Shown here piece after piece: positions 22,343 to 34,530 of a stretch of DNA of 64,000 nt. Under the pieces are notes generated by a model. It ran no database searches and was not told the DNA's origin. It was given only the letters and a program-made list of their open reading frames with translations. Source of the stretch: Rhexocercosporidium sp. MPI-PUGE-AT-0058. Taxonomy: Eukaryota; Ascomycota; Leotiomycetes; Helotiales. Numbering within the stretch: position 1 is the stretch's first letter; the number at the start of each line of letters is the position of its first letter. The position numbers and the translations under genes were made by a program. The stretch is from the NCBI GenBank assembly GCA_020746875.1, contig JAGTJL010000004.1:1922001-1986000 (forward strand), in the 5' to 3' direction.

Positions 22343-24105
22343 GATGTCAATGGCGCAAATATGAGTCGATGTTCGGCGTCACGTGTACTCGTGATTCTCA
22401 TGTGCTTCACTGCCAGGTTTTGGTTTTGGTGCTGGATGGGGAGCTTCATCCTGTGTAAGATAGGGGCAAGGGAGGTTCTTATGCTCCATTTTGAGCCTCT
22501 AATCTCCTATGTGCAAGAAACTCTTTGCAAGAGTATTGCAATGATAAATCCAAACTGCAAAGTTCGGTTATTGAAGCAGGAAACTACAGTGCGCTTTGAC
22601 TTTCCAGAAGCTCTGAAGAAACCCAACACTCTGGTCTTGTGGAAATTGGCTCCCGCCATCCATGACTGAGGCGTACTGCCCAGTCGATCAATTGGCAGGG
22701 GAAGGGAAAGGGGCGCAGGGCCTTACGGTACAGAACGTACCAAATCTGCTTTGAGCGTCATCTTTGCAGTGCAGGATCAAGCGAGATAATTTCATAGGTG
22801 TTTCCGATTCCCGTCAAGCCCTACTCATTTGATCAGGGCTGGCATCCTGTCAAAAGTCGCGCTTCCAGCGGCGAGGATAGAAACGTCGTGATGCAGTTGA
22901 GGTTTCCCGAGGCCGATTTCCTGGCTTGAAACGGCCTGTGAATCATGGACATCCAATCGACAGGCTATGACATGACCTGCCAAGCCTGCCAGAAACTGCA
23001 GGACTGGGATGCCCTGAACTATGGCGACGGCGGCGGCAGCCGGCACGCTGGGCTGGGGAGGGTGGAGGCTGGCTCTCGGGGGCAGAATTAAGTTGCCGAT
23101 TTTAGCAGATGCACAGTGCTGAGATTATCGCCAGATTCAGCCACAACAAGAAGATAACTTAATAAGGAAAAACCCCTCGGATATTTTAAGAAAAATTCCT
23201 CTCCTCGCGCAAGTTGTTTTCAATGAAATTGATAAGTTTGACCCCGATAAATAATAGGTCAACAAGGTTGAGTTGAACGTTCTCGCCTGTTGAAATCGGC
23301 AACTTAATTCCGCCCCCCGAGAGGCTGGGCTGGGATGCAAGTGCGAACCCTCCTGAGACAGGCCGTAAAGCGATCCGTAATACGTCTTGTCTTACTGTAT
23401 CAAGCATCACACCTGGTCATCCTCGAACTACTGTACCTGGAAAACCGACCATCGGTTTGAACTGTTGATCAAATTCTTTCAGATCCCGGTCGATCTGAGC
23501 ATCGACAGGAAAGAATGCAAAAACTTGATGGTAGAATCTGAGTCTGGATTATGCGTAGGAAAGAATGTTGAGGGCACTGGGGACGGTTTCTTGCCCTCGA
23601 GCTACCGAGTGGAGCGGAACATCTCCAACTCGCACACGAGATGTCCGACGAAATTGTTCACATGAGGAAATTGAGAAGATACCGGGAGATTCGACAATCT
23701 ACAATGCTACATGACAGACCAGCTATGTCTTACTCAAACGACGGCGACGGCGAATGGGATCTGGGGCGTTCCCGCCAACGATCCTACGCCAAGATCATTA
23801 TTCGCTTAAATATACGAGAAACAGTTGCGTATGTGCAGACTTCCACCATCTGATCCATGGTGCACGGTTGTCTTTCCCCCTCGTATGCATGCGGCTGAAT
23901 TGCCCCGGCTGCATACCTAAGGTATTATTACAGTCCTCTGACCAGCAGCCATCTGCCTCAACCCAGTTCTGGAGCCCAGAAGGCTGGAGCCATGTTTTGT
24001 ACAATCAACATAGCTAATTTGTCCCTCTAGCCCTCAATCTGCTACGAGATCCCCATGCTTTTATGGATGTATGACTCACTTCCTAGAATACATTACTGCT
24101 ACCCG
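22343..24105. other. Intergenic, 1.75 kb
   Basis: I find no gene that survives inspection. The open frame at 23641-23853 (71 codons) is the most protein-like but has no flanking splice-consistent extension. The stretch 23130-23300 is AT-rich. Confidence 0.45.
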
Positions 24106-26371
24106 TCAAGCTCGAGGAGCAAACAGCCAGTCGAGCCCAATGCCTGCAAACTGGTCGTCTTCCATCACAAAAGAGTTGAATGTGTCCGAGTCCATCCAGA
24201 AGTCATGCTCGCCTATACCCGGCGTAAAAGAATCATCTTCTAATCCTGGACTCAAAATGTTTTCTCGTCGTTCGAAACTGTGAATATCTGCAACATAAGC
24301 TGCATCAAAGCTAGGTTCTCCAACGGGAGGGGTCCTGGAGTCATCGGTAATACCTCCAGCACTCTCAGCTGCGGCGCCAGAGACAGGCAAAACATTACTG
24401 AGCCTCATAGGCAGAGCAAAGACAACAGACCATCGATTTGCAAGCTCTTGCAGTAACGCGATAGATTTCTGTGCTCGATGCCATGTAAGCTGCAGCTGTT
24501 CCAAAGCCTCGACGCAAACACGAAATCGACTGATCGACTGGTGTCGTAACGTTGATTGGGACGAGGTTGCGCTAAGCAGATGAATAATGGCCGCCGTTAA
24601 TATGTGATGTACAATGTAGAATGGGGCACGACTGAAGGTATCAAGCTTTCGGTATGCACGAATGAGAGATGTCATTGTCGTCGCCGCAGCAGTCATGGCA
24701 CGAAGCGCAACCCGGTGAGAACTGCTTTCCGCTGACTCTCGGAGATAGGGCCGGTGTATGAGGATCAGAGACATTTGGTAGGACATCTGAAAGCAGGCTA
24801 CGTATTGGGATTCAAGCACTTTGCCAAAGCGGAGACGATCGTCGGTTGCTTGGTGGAAGCTCAACACCCTTTCCCGGGCATCCATGAGGAGTTTGTTCTT
24901 TTCAGACAACGAAAGGGTCGGAAACTCGAAAGAATAACTATTCAATTAGTGAGCTGTCTTCGCATAGTCTGCTATCAAGCTTACATTTGATCCATGAACT
25001 GATCGTGAAGTAGCCATAGCCTGCACTGGTGATCGAAAACTACTTCATGAAGCGGTGATGCCTCGTTAAGGGTACTTTGAAGTGGCAGAGTTTTGACACG
25101 TTTCCAAGGGATTGAGCATTGTCTGCCCAAGATGGAAGTCGCAATCCTGAAGATCAACATCAGCAGAAGATACATAAAGAAGGTGATGACAGCGTACCGA
25201 TCCAATAAAAAGAACTGCCAAAACGTTCGAACTCTTGAGTCGCTTTTCTCTTTGGACGGAGCTTCCTCGCCCTTCATCTCAGAATTTAGATACTCTAGCG
25301 CTCCAACATGGAGCCCTAAGTGGATGCAGAGACTCCCTGCCATGGCTAGACCATCCACTTCGGTCAGCATCAGATACCAGCCTGTCAAAGTTGGGGAACA
25401 GACAATTATACATCCAGGCCATGTTGTCGTTTTCGAGACTCAATTCTCGCCAGCACATAATAGTAAGTGCCTGGATTGTAACCAGCGATGGATGGTCTCG
25501 ACAACACTTCAGCGCAAGTGTTTCGGCATTCGAAGCAAAGCAGTCGCCGATTTGATCCGCGTCAGGCCTTGACGAGAGTCGAGAGCCAGCCGCGAGTATA
25601 GCGCTTTGCAGCAATTCCGACTCCATTTCGCCATCCTTGAATGTCTCTGATTTAATAGAGGGGAATTGCTCGAATTGGCGAAACGGAGTGACGAATTGGT
25701 GAAAGGGATTGACGATTTCTTCAAAAGCTTGAAACATCTCGTTACATAGCCCTACATCTCGAGCATATACACCCAGCAAGTGACTCGTATCAATTTTATC
25801 AGCAGTAATGGTCGTCCTACCCTTGACGGGAGCAGATGTTGAGAAGCAGAAATTGCCAGATGGGCCGATGAACGAAGCAGCTCCCGTTTCACTAATACTC
25901 ATCTTCCACATCAACGAGCCAACTTCGTGCACTGCAGAAGTTAATCTGTGATCCTGGACTGGTTGAGCGGACTCTGCGCCAGGTTGCCAAGCAGCATCCT
26001 GATCGCTCCCATCGACACTCCCAGGTTGCTCTTCGGGAAAATGCAAGACGTCTGTACACGGCTTCTGGAGTTGCCGTTCCAAATCTTTCACATAAGCCTT
26101 TAGTGCTTCGAGCTGCTCTTCCAGTTTGGAGACATATTCAGAATCTCGTTTGCGCCTGTGGTAGCATGTCCGTCAGCGTTGACGGATGGACAGCTTTCTG
26201 GGCAGACTCTCACTTGTGGCCTACACTCGCGCTTAGGTCGTAATGACACTCTTTGCCATGAGTCTGGCAGAGGGTGCAAGGTTTAGCTCCGTCGCATTTT
26301 CTCTTTCTCTTCCGACATGCTTCACAGGCGACGACTGTTCGCTTTTGCGTCGTCGACGGCTGTGTCTCCAT
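24106..26371 (-). CDS. Zn2Cys6 fungal transcription factor, 683 aa
   Basis: The gene reads complement(24106..24937, 24985..25146, 25198..25345, 25404..26155, 26214..26371). Exon 1 carries the binuclear cluster with Cys at 16, 19, 26, 32, 35 and 42 (CX2CX6CX5CX2CX6C, canonical) and the basic KRKRK stretch. Exon 2 begins with a linker and coiled coil (DSEYVSKLEEQLEALKAYVK) for dimerisation. The fungal transcription-factor middle region follows, with WMYNSMAGSLCIHLGLH spanning intron 2 and the LLDR/IATSILGRQCSIPWKR block spanning intron 3. Both junctions recreate the usual family sequence, supporting the model. The C-terminus is acidic. It lies 635 bases downstream of the MFS gene on the same strand, and the nitrilase is beyond that; a role as local pathway regulator is an inference. 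Confidence 0.93.
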
Positions 26372-27005
26372 GATACAGAAAGGAGTAGTATGCCTTTGTT
26401 AGACACTTTCACATGTAGAGTGTTTGTAGAACTTCATGTCGTCCTGTAGCACCGCGTATCGGTGTTTAGAGGGGCATTTGGAGGTTGCTTATCTCCACCT
26501 CCACTAATGACTTTACACGTGATATACTTTCCTCACTTGTTGTGCCCTAGCCTCACACTTCCCGCCTTTCTATTTTTATCATCGAGAACAGTTATAGCCT
26601 CTACTAACTTCATACCACTATATATCCAAATGGTTTATGGGAGACTTTCTTAAAAAATCACTCTGTCACAAAGTTTTGGGGTTAACAGCTTGTGCTCGCA
26701 TTTCTTCTATTCTCTATAGATAGTGTAACGATTCAGGCTTTCATGAAGATGCTCTACAATCCGAGCAAGGGCTGAGGGCTATTCTTCGATTCATTGTACG
26801 TTCACAGAGGCAGCTACATTTGAGTCGTTGAACATTCTTTCATATTCTGTTGAGCTTTCTAAATTCGTCTTGTAAATCTTGATTTGTCTTCCCCTTGTAC
26901 TGCGGGCGTCAAAATCCTTTATATCCAGCCTCTGTCTATGTCAAATCTCGCATTACATGAAACAGATATACTACAACACCTTCTGTAGATGTCGGGCGGA
27001 TCTTC
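26372..27005. other. Intergenic: regulator promoter and MFS 3' flank
   Basis: AT-rich, with no coding signal. Confidence 0.5.
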
Positions 27006-28698
27006 TCAAATAATACGCTTCTCATCGACCCAAGCTCGAATCCTCTTTCCGAAAACATACATCGGGATTGTGAGAAACATGACACCGAGTGTCAAGCCAG
27101 TCCAAGTGGAGAAGAATATCAGTGGGCCTTTGCTCGCGTAGTAGTCGTTGAGCATGAACGTCAAACCAAAGGCGAAGCCACTTTTGATAACCTGCGTAAA
27201 ACTTAGCATCAGCATGAATCGAAAGCAGGGGTGGAATATGTTTACCATAGCAAGGCCGAAAGCTTCACCAGCTTTCTCCTGACAGACATCGTTCGTGTAT
27301 GAGACGATACCAGTGCAACCAATACCAACGGAGAAGTTGATAAAGGCAAGGAACACGCCACAAACTACAGCCGAGTTTTCATTCTGGATAGCTGCGCCCA
27401 GACCAAAACCACCAACCGCGATAGTCACCACCGCGGGAATGATAATTAGGAGTCTAAACTCCGGCTCGAATACACCCTTGTTGAGCACAGCAAGTATCTG
27501 GGAGATGTAGTCACAACTCCAGCCGCCAACTAGCGTACCCAGAGCTGCCCCAATTAGTGGCGCAATACCGACGAGATTTCCCACGGCGGTTGCAGAGAGG
27601 CTGTACGGCGGAGCGCCGAAGACCTGTGTAGCGATGGCACCTTGAATTATGACCCATGTGAAGGTTACCGCCCACATCATGCTACCCCACACAATTGCTG
27701 GATGGCGGATGAGAAGGAGAGGGGATACGCAGAGTGCGAAAATGCGGGACTGGTCCTTGATTTCGATGTGCTCAAGTCCCAAAGCTCGAGACCAGAGGGA
27801 TGATGGCAGTAAGACAGTGCCTGCTGTACTGTCGTTGACCACTTCGTCGTTGAGGGACTCTTTCTGTCGAGAGTCTGAGACAGATTGAGGGATATGGTCT
27901 TCAGTTGTTTCAACATCGACGTCGGCAATTTGGCGGTCGAAGGTCGTTTCAGGGAACAAGAAGACAACACAAGCGAGCAGGATGCCGAATGCAATAACTA
28001 GAAGCCAAAAGCTCCAACGCCACGAAAGGTTGACTATCACATAGCCACTTATGATCGGCGTGATATTGACAGAAACAATGACTGCGAAGTTCCAAAGACC
28101 AACCCGAAATCCACGCTCGTGGACAAAAAAGAGGTCATTGATCGATGCTGTCCCAGCTAGAGCAAAGAACCCCCCCATTCCAAGACCTGAAGAGAAGTTA
28201 GGAGTTTTCTTGAGAGTAGAAGTGGAAGGGGGCGTTCTCACCCTGCATGATGCGAGCCCCGAGGAACGATTTGTAAGTCTTCGCAGAAGCACCCCAGCAG
28301 CACGTCACTATGAGGAGGACGGTCGTGAATAGGAAGACCAGGCGTTTTCCATAGACAACAGCGAAGCAAGAGCAGAGGTAGGCGCTGACACCCAACGCCA
28401 TCACCAAGGCCCCATTTGTGACTGTGATTCCGCTAATCTCGACATCGAACACCACTGTAAGAATACCGAATCCTGGAACCAACAAGGGTCCTATTACTCC
28501 AGTGAAGCAAGCTCCCAGAATGATCGTAGCGAAGGCTAGCTCTTTGCGGACTTTTGACAAGTTCAGCGGGTCATGTTTGGAAGTCGACGGTTGCGGGACG
28601 AGAACTACTTCTGCTCTGTGGCCGTCTCGGACGTTTTCGAGAAGGGTTGTTCCTCGTGGATTTGTGTTGAAGCTGGGCTCAAGTATTCCGAATGCCAT
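27006..28698 (-). CDS. Major facilitator superfamily transporter, 527 aa
   Basis: The gene reads complement(27006..27191, 27246..28186, 28242..28698). After a hydrophilic N-terminus come about 12 hydrophobic segments. The loop 2-3 region is GKRLVFLFTTVLL, segment 4 has ARIMQGLGMGGFFALAGTAS, segment 5 onward reads FRVGLWNFAVIVSVNITPII, and there is a long central hydrophilic loop (about residues 285-345). The family is the DHA1-like multidrug/nutrient branch of fungal MFS; substrate cannot be read from sequence. The second intron (27192-27245, 54 bases) has no stop and is in frame, so retention would add 18 residues; I remove it because AM|VIKSGFAFG restores the family sequence. The start is 570 bases from the divergent nitrilase start. 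Confidence 0.9.
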
Positions 28699-29268
28699 TT
28701 TGAAGCGGGTTTCGAACTAGATCTTCAAGAATCAAGACTGTGTTCGGAGGGAGCCTCCCTTGAGAACTGCAGAGATTACCAGCACCCTTATACATATTGA
28801 ACACTGGCGGGACACGCATGGTATCAAAGATAAGGCTCCCTTTCTCCTCCGAAGATAGGATATCGCGTTGACTGTAAGTGATCGAAGGAGCTCAGAGGGT
28901 TCGAGGAAGCAGCCGAGGACGCTAAACCGCATCCGTGGTTTTAGCGGCGGCTTCTCTCATCCGCCCTTGATTTCACTTACTGACTTACTCTTACCAGACC
29001 AATGTGTACCTAGATAAGGGAGGGCGAAGACAAATATGGGTTTCTAATTCGTTATCAATAATCATGCATCGTAGCCTCTATCTCCATTCTTATCTTCAGC
29101 GGAAGAAACATCCACTTCGGCTGCCCTGAGTTTAAGTTCAGCTCCACGCTCGTGTTTGGAGCTGATCAGGTTTCAGTATCATTCAACTTTCATCCAAAAC
29201 TATCGCTGCGTAGTCTCTCTTGTTCTGTTTTAAGATTCTCCCCAGAGCGGAAGTGTATTCTCTCAAGA
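28699..29268. promoter_or_regulatory. Shared promoter between MFS transporter and nitrilase
   Basis: This is the only sequence between two divergent start codons. A CGG-N10-CCG pair lies at 28948-28963, with an additional CGG directly before it; inverted CGG triplets are the usual binding form for Zn2Cys6 dimers such as the regulator encoded nearby. A single such match can occur by chance, so operator status is an inference. Confidence 0.4.
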
Positions 29269-30354
29269 ATGGGCTCAAGTCTAGAAGATATTGTACAGTG
29301 TATCCGAGTGGCCGTCACTCAGGCCGAGCCGGAATGGCTCGATCTCGAAGCAACGGTAGTCAAGACTTGCAGGGTCATCGCAGAAGCTGCACAGAACGGT
29401 GCCCAATTGGTGACCTTCCCAGAGTGCTGGATTCCAGGGTATCCAGCCTGGATCTGGTACGTACGAAGAAAGTCCTTGACATTTCGATCGCGACACCTGC
29501 TCACACACTTAGGTCGCGTAGTGTTGATTTCGACATGACCACGCTTTACCAAAAGAACTCTCTCCGCATCGACTCGTCGGAAATGCAAAGGATCTGTGAA
29601 TCTGCAGCACAGAACAAAATCGCAGTCGCGCTTGGCTTCGCAGAGAACTTCCACCACACTCTATTCATCTCCCAGGCCCTTATCGGAGCAGATGGCGACA
29701 TCAAGATCCAAAGACGGAAACTGAAGGCTACGCATATGGAACGAACCATCTTCGGCGATGCTTCTGGTGATTGTCTTCGGAACGTTGTTGACTTGCCTGA
29801 GGTTGGGAAGGTTGGGATGCTCGCCTGCTGGGAGCATTCACAGTCGCTCTTGAAGTTTCATACCTACCAGCAGAAAGAGGAGGTTCATGTGGCGGCTTGG
29901 CCTCCTGTTTTCCCTCATGTTGAGGGGCCTGGGCTATGGTCGATGACGCGAGAAGGTACGGCACCAAATTGTTTGGGACTTGTTCGGAATACACTGACAC
30001 GTTCAAGGCGCTCGAAACCTCTCCGCCACCTACGCCATAGAGTCTCAGGCATTTGTTCTCCATACAACGGCAGTCATCTCACAAAAGGGCGTCGACAAGA
30101 TGAGAACCAGCTCTGGCGTTGTCATGAACACCCCTGGTGGTGGCAGTTCTGCCATCTTCGGACCAGACGGAAGGCAATTATCGAAAGATATGCTCGAGAC
30201 CGAAGAGGGTATAATATATGCAGATTTGGATTTTGATGCGATATTGCGGGCCAAGAGTTTTCTTGATTGTACGGGGCATTACAGCAGACCGGATGTGCTT
30301 TGGATTGGTGTTGACGATCGCGAAAAGACGCATCGGCGGGCGGAGGGAAGTTAG
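29269..30354 (+). CDS. Nitrilase-superfamily enzyme (aliphatic nitrilase/cyanide hydratase-like), 325 aa
   Basis: Exons are 29269-29456, 29513-29955 and 30008-30354. The catalytic triad is intact and correctly spaced: Glu52 in [12 protein letters not shown], Lys134 in [11 protein letters not shown] and Cys168 in [10 protein letters not shown], plus the second Glu139 in THMER. HVAAWPP and [13 protein letters not shown] are typical of branch-1 nitrilases, which hydrolyse nitriles to acids and ammonia, or hydrate cyanide to formamide in the cyanide hydratase clade. Length is slightly short of the usual 330-370 aa because the C-terminal tail is short. An upstream in-frame codon at 29152 is not needed; [10 protein letters not shown] aligns with family N-termini. 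Substrate choice between nitrile and cyanide is not readable here. Confidence 0.93.
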
Positions 30355-31015
30355 TCAAGGGGAGGTAATTTTACATGCAGAGATTGCCAGTTCCAAGTTC
30401 CGAATTTCAGGATCATGCATGCATGCATGCATGTCAAGCAGGCAGAGGCAGGGGGACGATCGACAGATGGGTAGATATGTAAGTAACTACAAGTAGGTAC
30501 ATACAACGCCTTCGTGCCAAGGTTAGAATTCCAGGGGTATGTGTAAGGCTATCTAGTGAAGATTGAGGTGTAAATCTAGAGGCGATCAAGCTAGACCCCT
30601 CTGAAGCTGTTTCCGTGAGTATCTTCTTAACCAATTGTTTGAATACGATAAATTCCGATTGATACTGCGAGGGGCTGTATGTGACAATGACAAAGTAATT
30701 TGATTCCGTAAAAACAGTTCCCCAACAGTCAGTTCTACAATCATCTACAATCACCAATATGTTCAATGAATGCGGGTGAAGCAGGGCTAGTCGATAAAAA
30801 GCTATAGATATACATACTTGCCAGTGTCTATCCACAAACTCTGTCAGACCCGCTCCCTGCCTTTGCCCTTGACAGCCAGCTGAAAGGGCGGGGGAGGGGG
30901 AAAAGGGGGAAGGGGGTGGCAGCTTGCGTAGTACGACCCGTTGCCAAAGTACAGTAGAAGTAAGATTACATACATGAGATAACGCCTACCCAAGGAGCTA
31001 AGGTAATTTACGACT

Positions 31016-31117
31016 GACCGACTGACTGACTGCAGACACTTCCTTATCCGCCGAGGGCAGCACTGACGAATGAAATGAATGGCCTCTTCTGTTTCAGGGT
31101 CGGTCAGTCAGTCGGTC
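31016..31117. repeat. Inverted repeat, 15-base arms
   Basis: GACCGACTGACTGAC at 31016-31030 is the exact reverse complement of GTCAGTCAGTCGGTC at 31103-31117, separated by 72 bases. Both arms lie in tetranucleotide repeats of GACT/GTCA type, so the pairing may simply reflect repeat expansion on both sides. Confidence 0.7.
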
Positions 31118-31456
31118 GGTCATGCAGTGAGAAATTCGACAGGGGAGAGGAGTTTGTTTATTGCCGATCAAACAGATCTCTCTGGCTTTGAACCACGACA
31201 GTACAGTAATTATGCACCAGAAGCTGAGAACACGTTGTGTCTATTCGTTTCCTCTCTATCCTGGATGTTTTGTCCTCGAGACGTCGTCGTCGACTTTGGA
31301 TTCCCTCTAGCCCGAAACAAACAGGTCAATTGCGTGCAGCAGCCCAGTCGGCTAGTCAGCCATGCATTAATTAGAGTTTCTTGTAGTCGGTTCTTCCTGC
31401 AGACGCTGCCTCTGCCTCTGCCTCTGCCACTGTCACTGCCACTGTCGCTTCCACTG

Positions 31457-31502
31457 CCTCCCCTCCTCCCCTCCCCTCCTCCCCTCCCCTCCCCTCCCCT
31501 CC
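31457..31502 (+). repeat. CCCCTCCTC-type pyrimidine tract
   Basis: About 45 bases consisting only of C and T in CCCCT and CCTCC units, preceded by CTGCCT and CACTGC repeats from 31410. It lies about 530 bases before the Clr5-ankyrin start, typical of fungal promoter pyrimidine tracts. Confidence 0.7.
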
Positions 31503-31527
31503 AGTCCGTGTCAGCCTCGCCCCCACC

Positions 31528-31551
31528 ATCCATCCATCCATCCATCCATCA
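31528..31551 (+). repeat. (CATC)n microsatellite
   Basis: About six tandem CATC units in the upstream region of the Clr5-ankyrin gene. Confidence 0.8.
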
Positions 31552-32033
31552 TCGTAAAGTATCCCTGTCTGTCCTGTCTTGTTCCTCTGAAGGCAGCAAG
31601 CCCAGCAAGCCCAGCCTGCCCGGCCTGTCTGCCTGAATCTCCCTCCTACCATCCTCCTCCCTCCTTTCCTCAAACTCTTCTCACTTCTCGAACACCCATA
31701 CCGCCGAGGAATTGATTTCGAAACACCACCATCATAGTTAGCCACTTGCTGGGCTCATATCAGCATGCCGTTCTTTCCCTGATACTACGATCTTAACGAA
31801 CCTTACGACTCACGACATCCCAGCATTATCCCCGGTTGGCCGTCGAAGCGCTTCCAACTGGTTTGCGCTCTCGAAATTAGTCGTCCCAAATTCCTGCAAC
31901 TATCCGGCGACGAACTGTTAAATGTTCATAGTTCGCGTCTAATTGTTTGGTTTGGATCAAATCAGTACCCAGTCTTTACCTGTCACGAGCGAAGGGCCTG
32001 GTGCCATCGCTGTCCTATCATTACCAGTTCATC

Positions 32034-34530
32034 ATGTCGTCCAAACCTAATGCGAGATATGACTGGAACACCTATATGCCGAAGATGGTGGAATTACATG
32101 CGACCGGAATGACAATTCCCAAGATCCATGCCAAGATCCAAGACCCAGCAAGGGGATTTACTCCATCGTAAGCTTCCGACTTTATCAGGGTGAAGCAACA
32201 ACTGACGACTGGGCAGGCTGAGCATCTTGTATGAGAAGTTTAGATCCGAGGGCTACTCCACTAAATACACCCGAACCTCCGTCCTTCACCCAGTGAGGAC
32301 ATCTATGGGATCTGCCACCGTTGCAGGCAACGAAGATGGCAGAAATATCCAGGTTCCCACACTCCCATCGACGAATGTTCAGAGCATTCTAGACCCTCAC
32401 AACAGTTACCTTCCTAACGAGGCGGGCCACCTCGCCCTCCATATCCACACAGGTTCTGTACCGGATCATGTGTTGATGAACAGATCGAGCTCAAATCAGT
32501 CATTAGACAGGTTCGGATTTACCACAAACTCCTGGCAAAACAGTTCACCCCAAAATGTTCAAGACTCGGGACCACTTGCAACGAATTACCTCGATATGCC
32601 GTGGTCGGACATGGCCCTGGATTCCGGATCTGGGGGACAGGCTGTAAACCCCGATCCTTGGGTGGCAAGTATGCCGTATTCCACCTTGAACATGGAGCAC
32701 CCTGGCTCTGGAAAGATGACTTTACCCGAGGCGGACACAAGCCGATGGTCAATGGAGACGGATGTGGATATGGGAGGTGAACTTGGACTTCCCTCTTCCG
32801 GAGAGAATGAATACCAGAACCAACTATCGAATACGAATCAGAAACGCCAGCGAAACACGCTCGACAATACTTCTTTGCCAGACCGATCTTCCAAAAGAAA
32901 CTCGAGCCCGGCTGAGTCTGTTCCTTGCCGACCTGTATCTTGGATCACCTCGAAGCGAGGTTTCAATCGTTCCGTCTCTCCAGACAATCGCCTGTCGACC
33001 GGATCCCCAAGAGATTCTGGTTATGCCAGTGGGAGAAGTTCGCTCCTGGTCCCAATTGCAGAAGACACACCTCCACATCCAGAATCAGTGAGCGAATTCA
33101 ACGGCTTGTACCGCGTACCCTGCCACGGATTGCATGAGCCTCAGCCATCCGACAATCCGCGTGCACCACAATACAAAGATATATTCAAGAACACTGCTGC
33201 GTGTGATCATTGCCTGTACTCAGGCATTCACAATCTCAGCTGGTCCGTCCAACACCTGACCCTACAAGAGTTCCAGGCCGAGCTTAGTCGTGATAAGCTT
33301 TACGATATTCTCGCTGTTGATGCTGCTGGTAACACTGCCCTGCACTATGCTGCAGCTGGAGGTGCTAGCTATGAGCACTTCCTGGCGCTCATTGAGGCTG
33401 GCGTTAATCCATATCAGATCAACACTGTCGGTCAGCTCTTCCTCCACTGCATGTGGCCTCGTCCAGACTCACCTGGCGGCACTTCTATTACCCTCTTCAC
33501 CTTTGATCTTGTCAATCTTTTGAACTCTCTCGAACCAAGAGGCGCAGTAGCTGCACTTCGATGGAGGGATAACGAAGGTAGAACTGTCTTGGATGCAATA
33601 GCTGCTCAAATAACATCCCATGATATCACCACACAGACCTTCCAGTGAGTATAAGCACTTTTCTGATAGCACGTTGCTGACCCATGATTTAGACTCGTGA
33701 AGGATGCCGGTTACCCATTGGAAATGTCTCAGCGATTTGGTGTTCCTCAGCTGCGGAATAGAAGGTCGAACTTGCAGCAACCAACACCTCAGAGCAACGA
33801 CGGGACGTCACCCATGGCCCAGGAGGCTGGGTTTGCCACGAATCAAAGCCGACAACAGCGAGCTTACGAGATAATCGGCCGTGCAACTGACGAGCCATCC
33901 TACGTCGACCCAGATACCGGGGACAACATCCTCCACGCCCTTGCACGTCTAAAACTCTCAGACAAAGGATCATTGCTTTCCAAGATTCGGAAATTCATCT
34001 CCAAAGACGTTGACCTCAATGTACACAATCGAGGAAAGGATACGCCTCTGACTGCCTTCATTAGGGAGCGCCCCTTTTCAGGGGTAGAAAGTGGCGAGAC
34101 GGGTGCAACCATGTCCAAGTACCTCGACGCTCTGCTCTGGAAGGATGCTCGTCACCGTGTTCCAAACAAGATCAACGTTAATCTCAAGAACCGGGAAGGA
34201 GCTACTGCTCTCTACTATGCTGCAGTACGAGCTCGACCGGACTCTGTCAGAAGTTTGATTGAAGCTGGGGCAAATGTCAACTCTCGAATCGGTAAGATCT
34301 TTAGCCCGTAAAGCATAACCATGCTGACAAGACCAGAAATCAACGGACAGTATATCAGTATTCTTCAAGCAACCCGGAACGAGAAAGCTCGAACAGCGTC
34401 TGATAGACTAAAGGTCCATCTCTTCGACAACGTGATCTCGTACCTAGAGCATGACGGAGCTGTTCCCGACCCCACGGTGATGCAGGAGAGGAGAGTTTGT
34501 GAAAATTCAGTGACTGTTATGCCGATGTAA
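32034..34530 (+). CDS. Clr5-like domain and ankyrin-repeat protein, 784 aa
   Basis: Exons are 32034-32167, 32217-33644, 33693-34291 and 34337-34530, with introns of 45-49 bases. Residues about 8-62 (YDWNTYMPKMVELHATGMTI, then LSILYEKFRSEGYSTKYTR, joined across intron 1) match the Clr5-type helical domain found at the N-terminus of many fungal proteins and thought to bind DNA or protein. A long Ser/Pro-rich disordered region follows. Ankyrin repeats appear in the C-terminal half: AAGNTALHYAAAGGASYEHF, then a degenerate one, DNILHALARLKLSDKG, and EGATALYYAAVRARPDSVRS, followed by LIEAGANVNSRI. The family is common in filamentous ascomycetes and mostly uncharacterised. A regulatory or scaffold role is an inference. 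Confidence 0.85.

Larger units (their letters stand above)
30355..32033. other. Intergenic region and repetitive 5' leader of the Clr5-ankyrin gene
   Basis: Contains several simple repeats: ATGC units at about 30416-30433, a GACT-type inverted repeat at 31016-31117, a pyrimidine tract at 31457-31502 and CATC units at about 31528-31551. No coding signal beyond repeat-generated frames. Confidence 0.5.

Noticed and set aside
31210..31745. Long frames rich in Gly/Asp/Trp or Pro/Leu
   Set aside because: Produced by CCATC, CCCCTCC and CTGCCT repeats in a promoter region, not by coding constraint.
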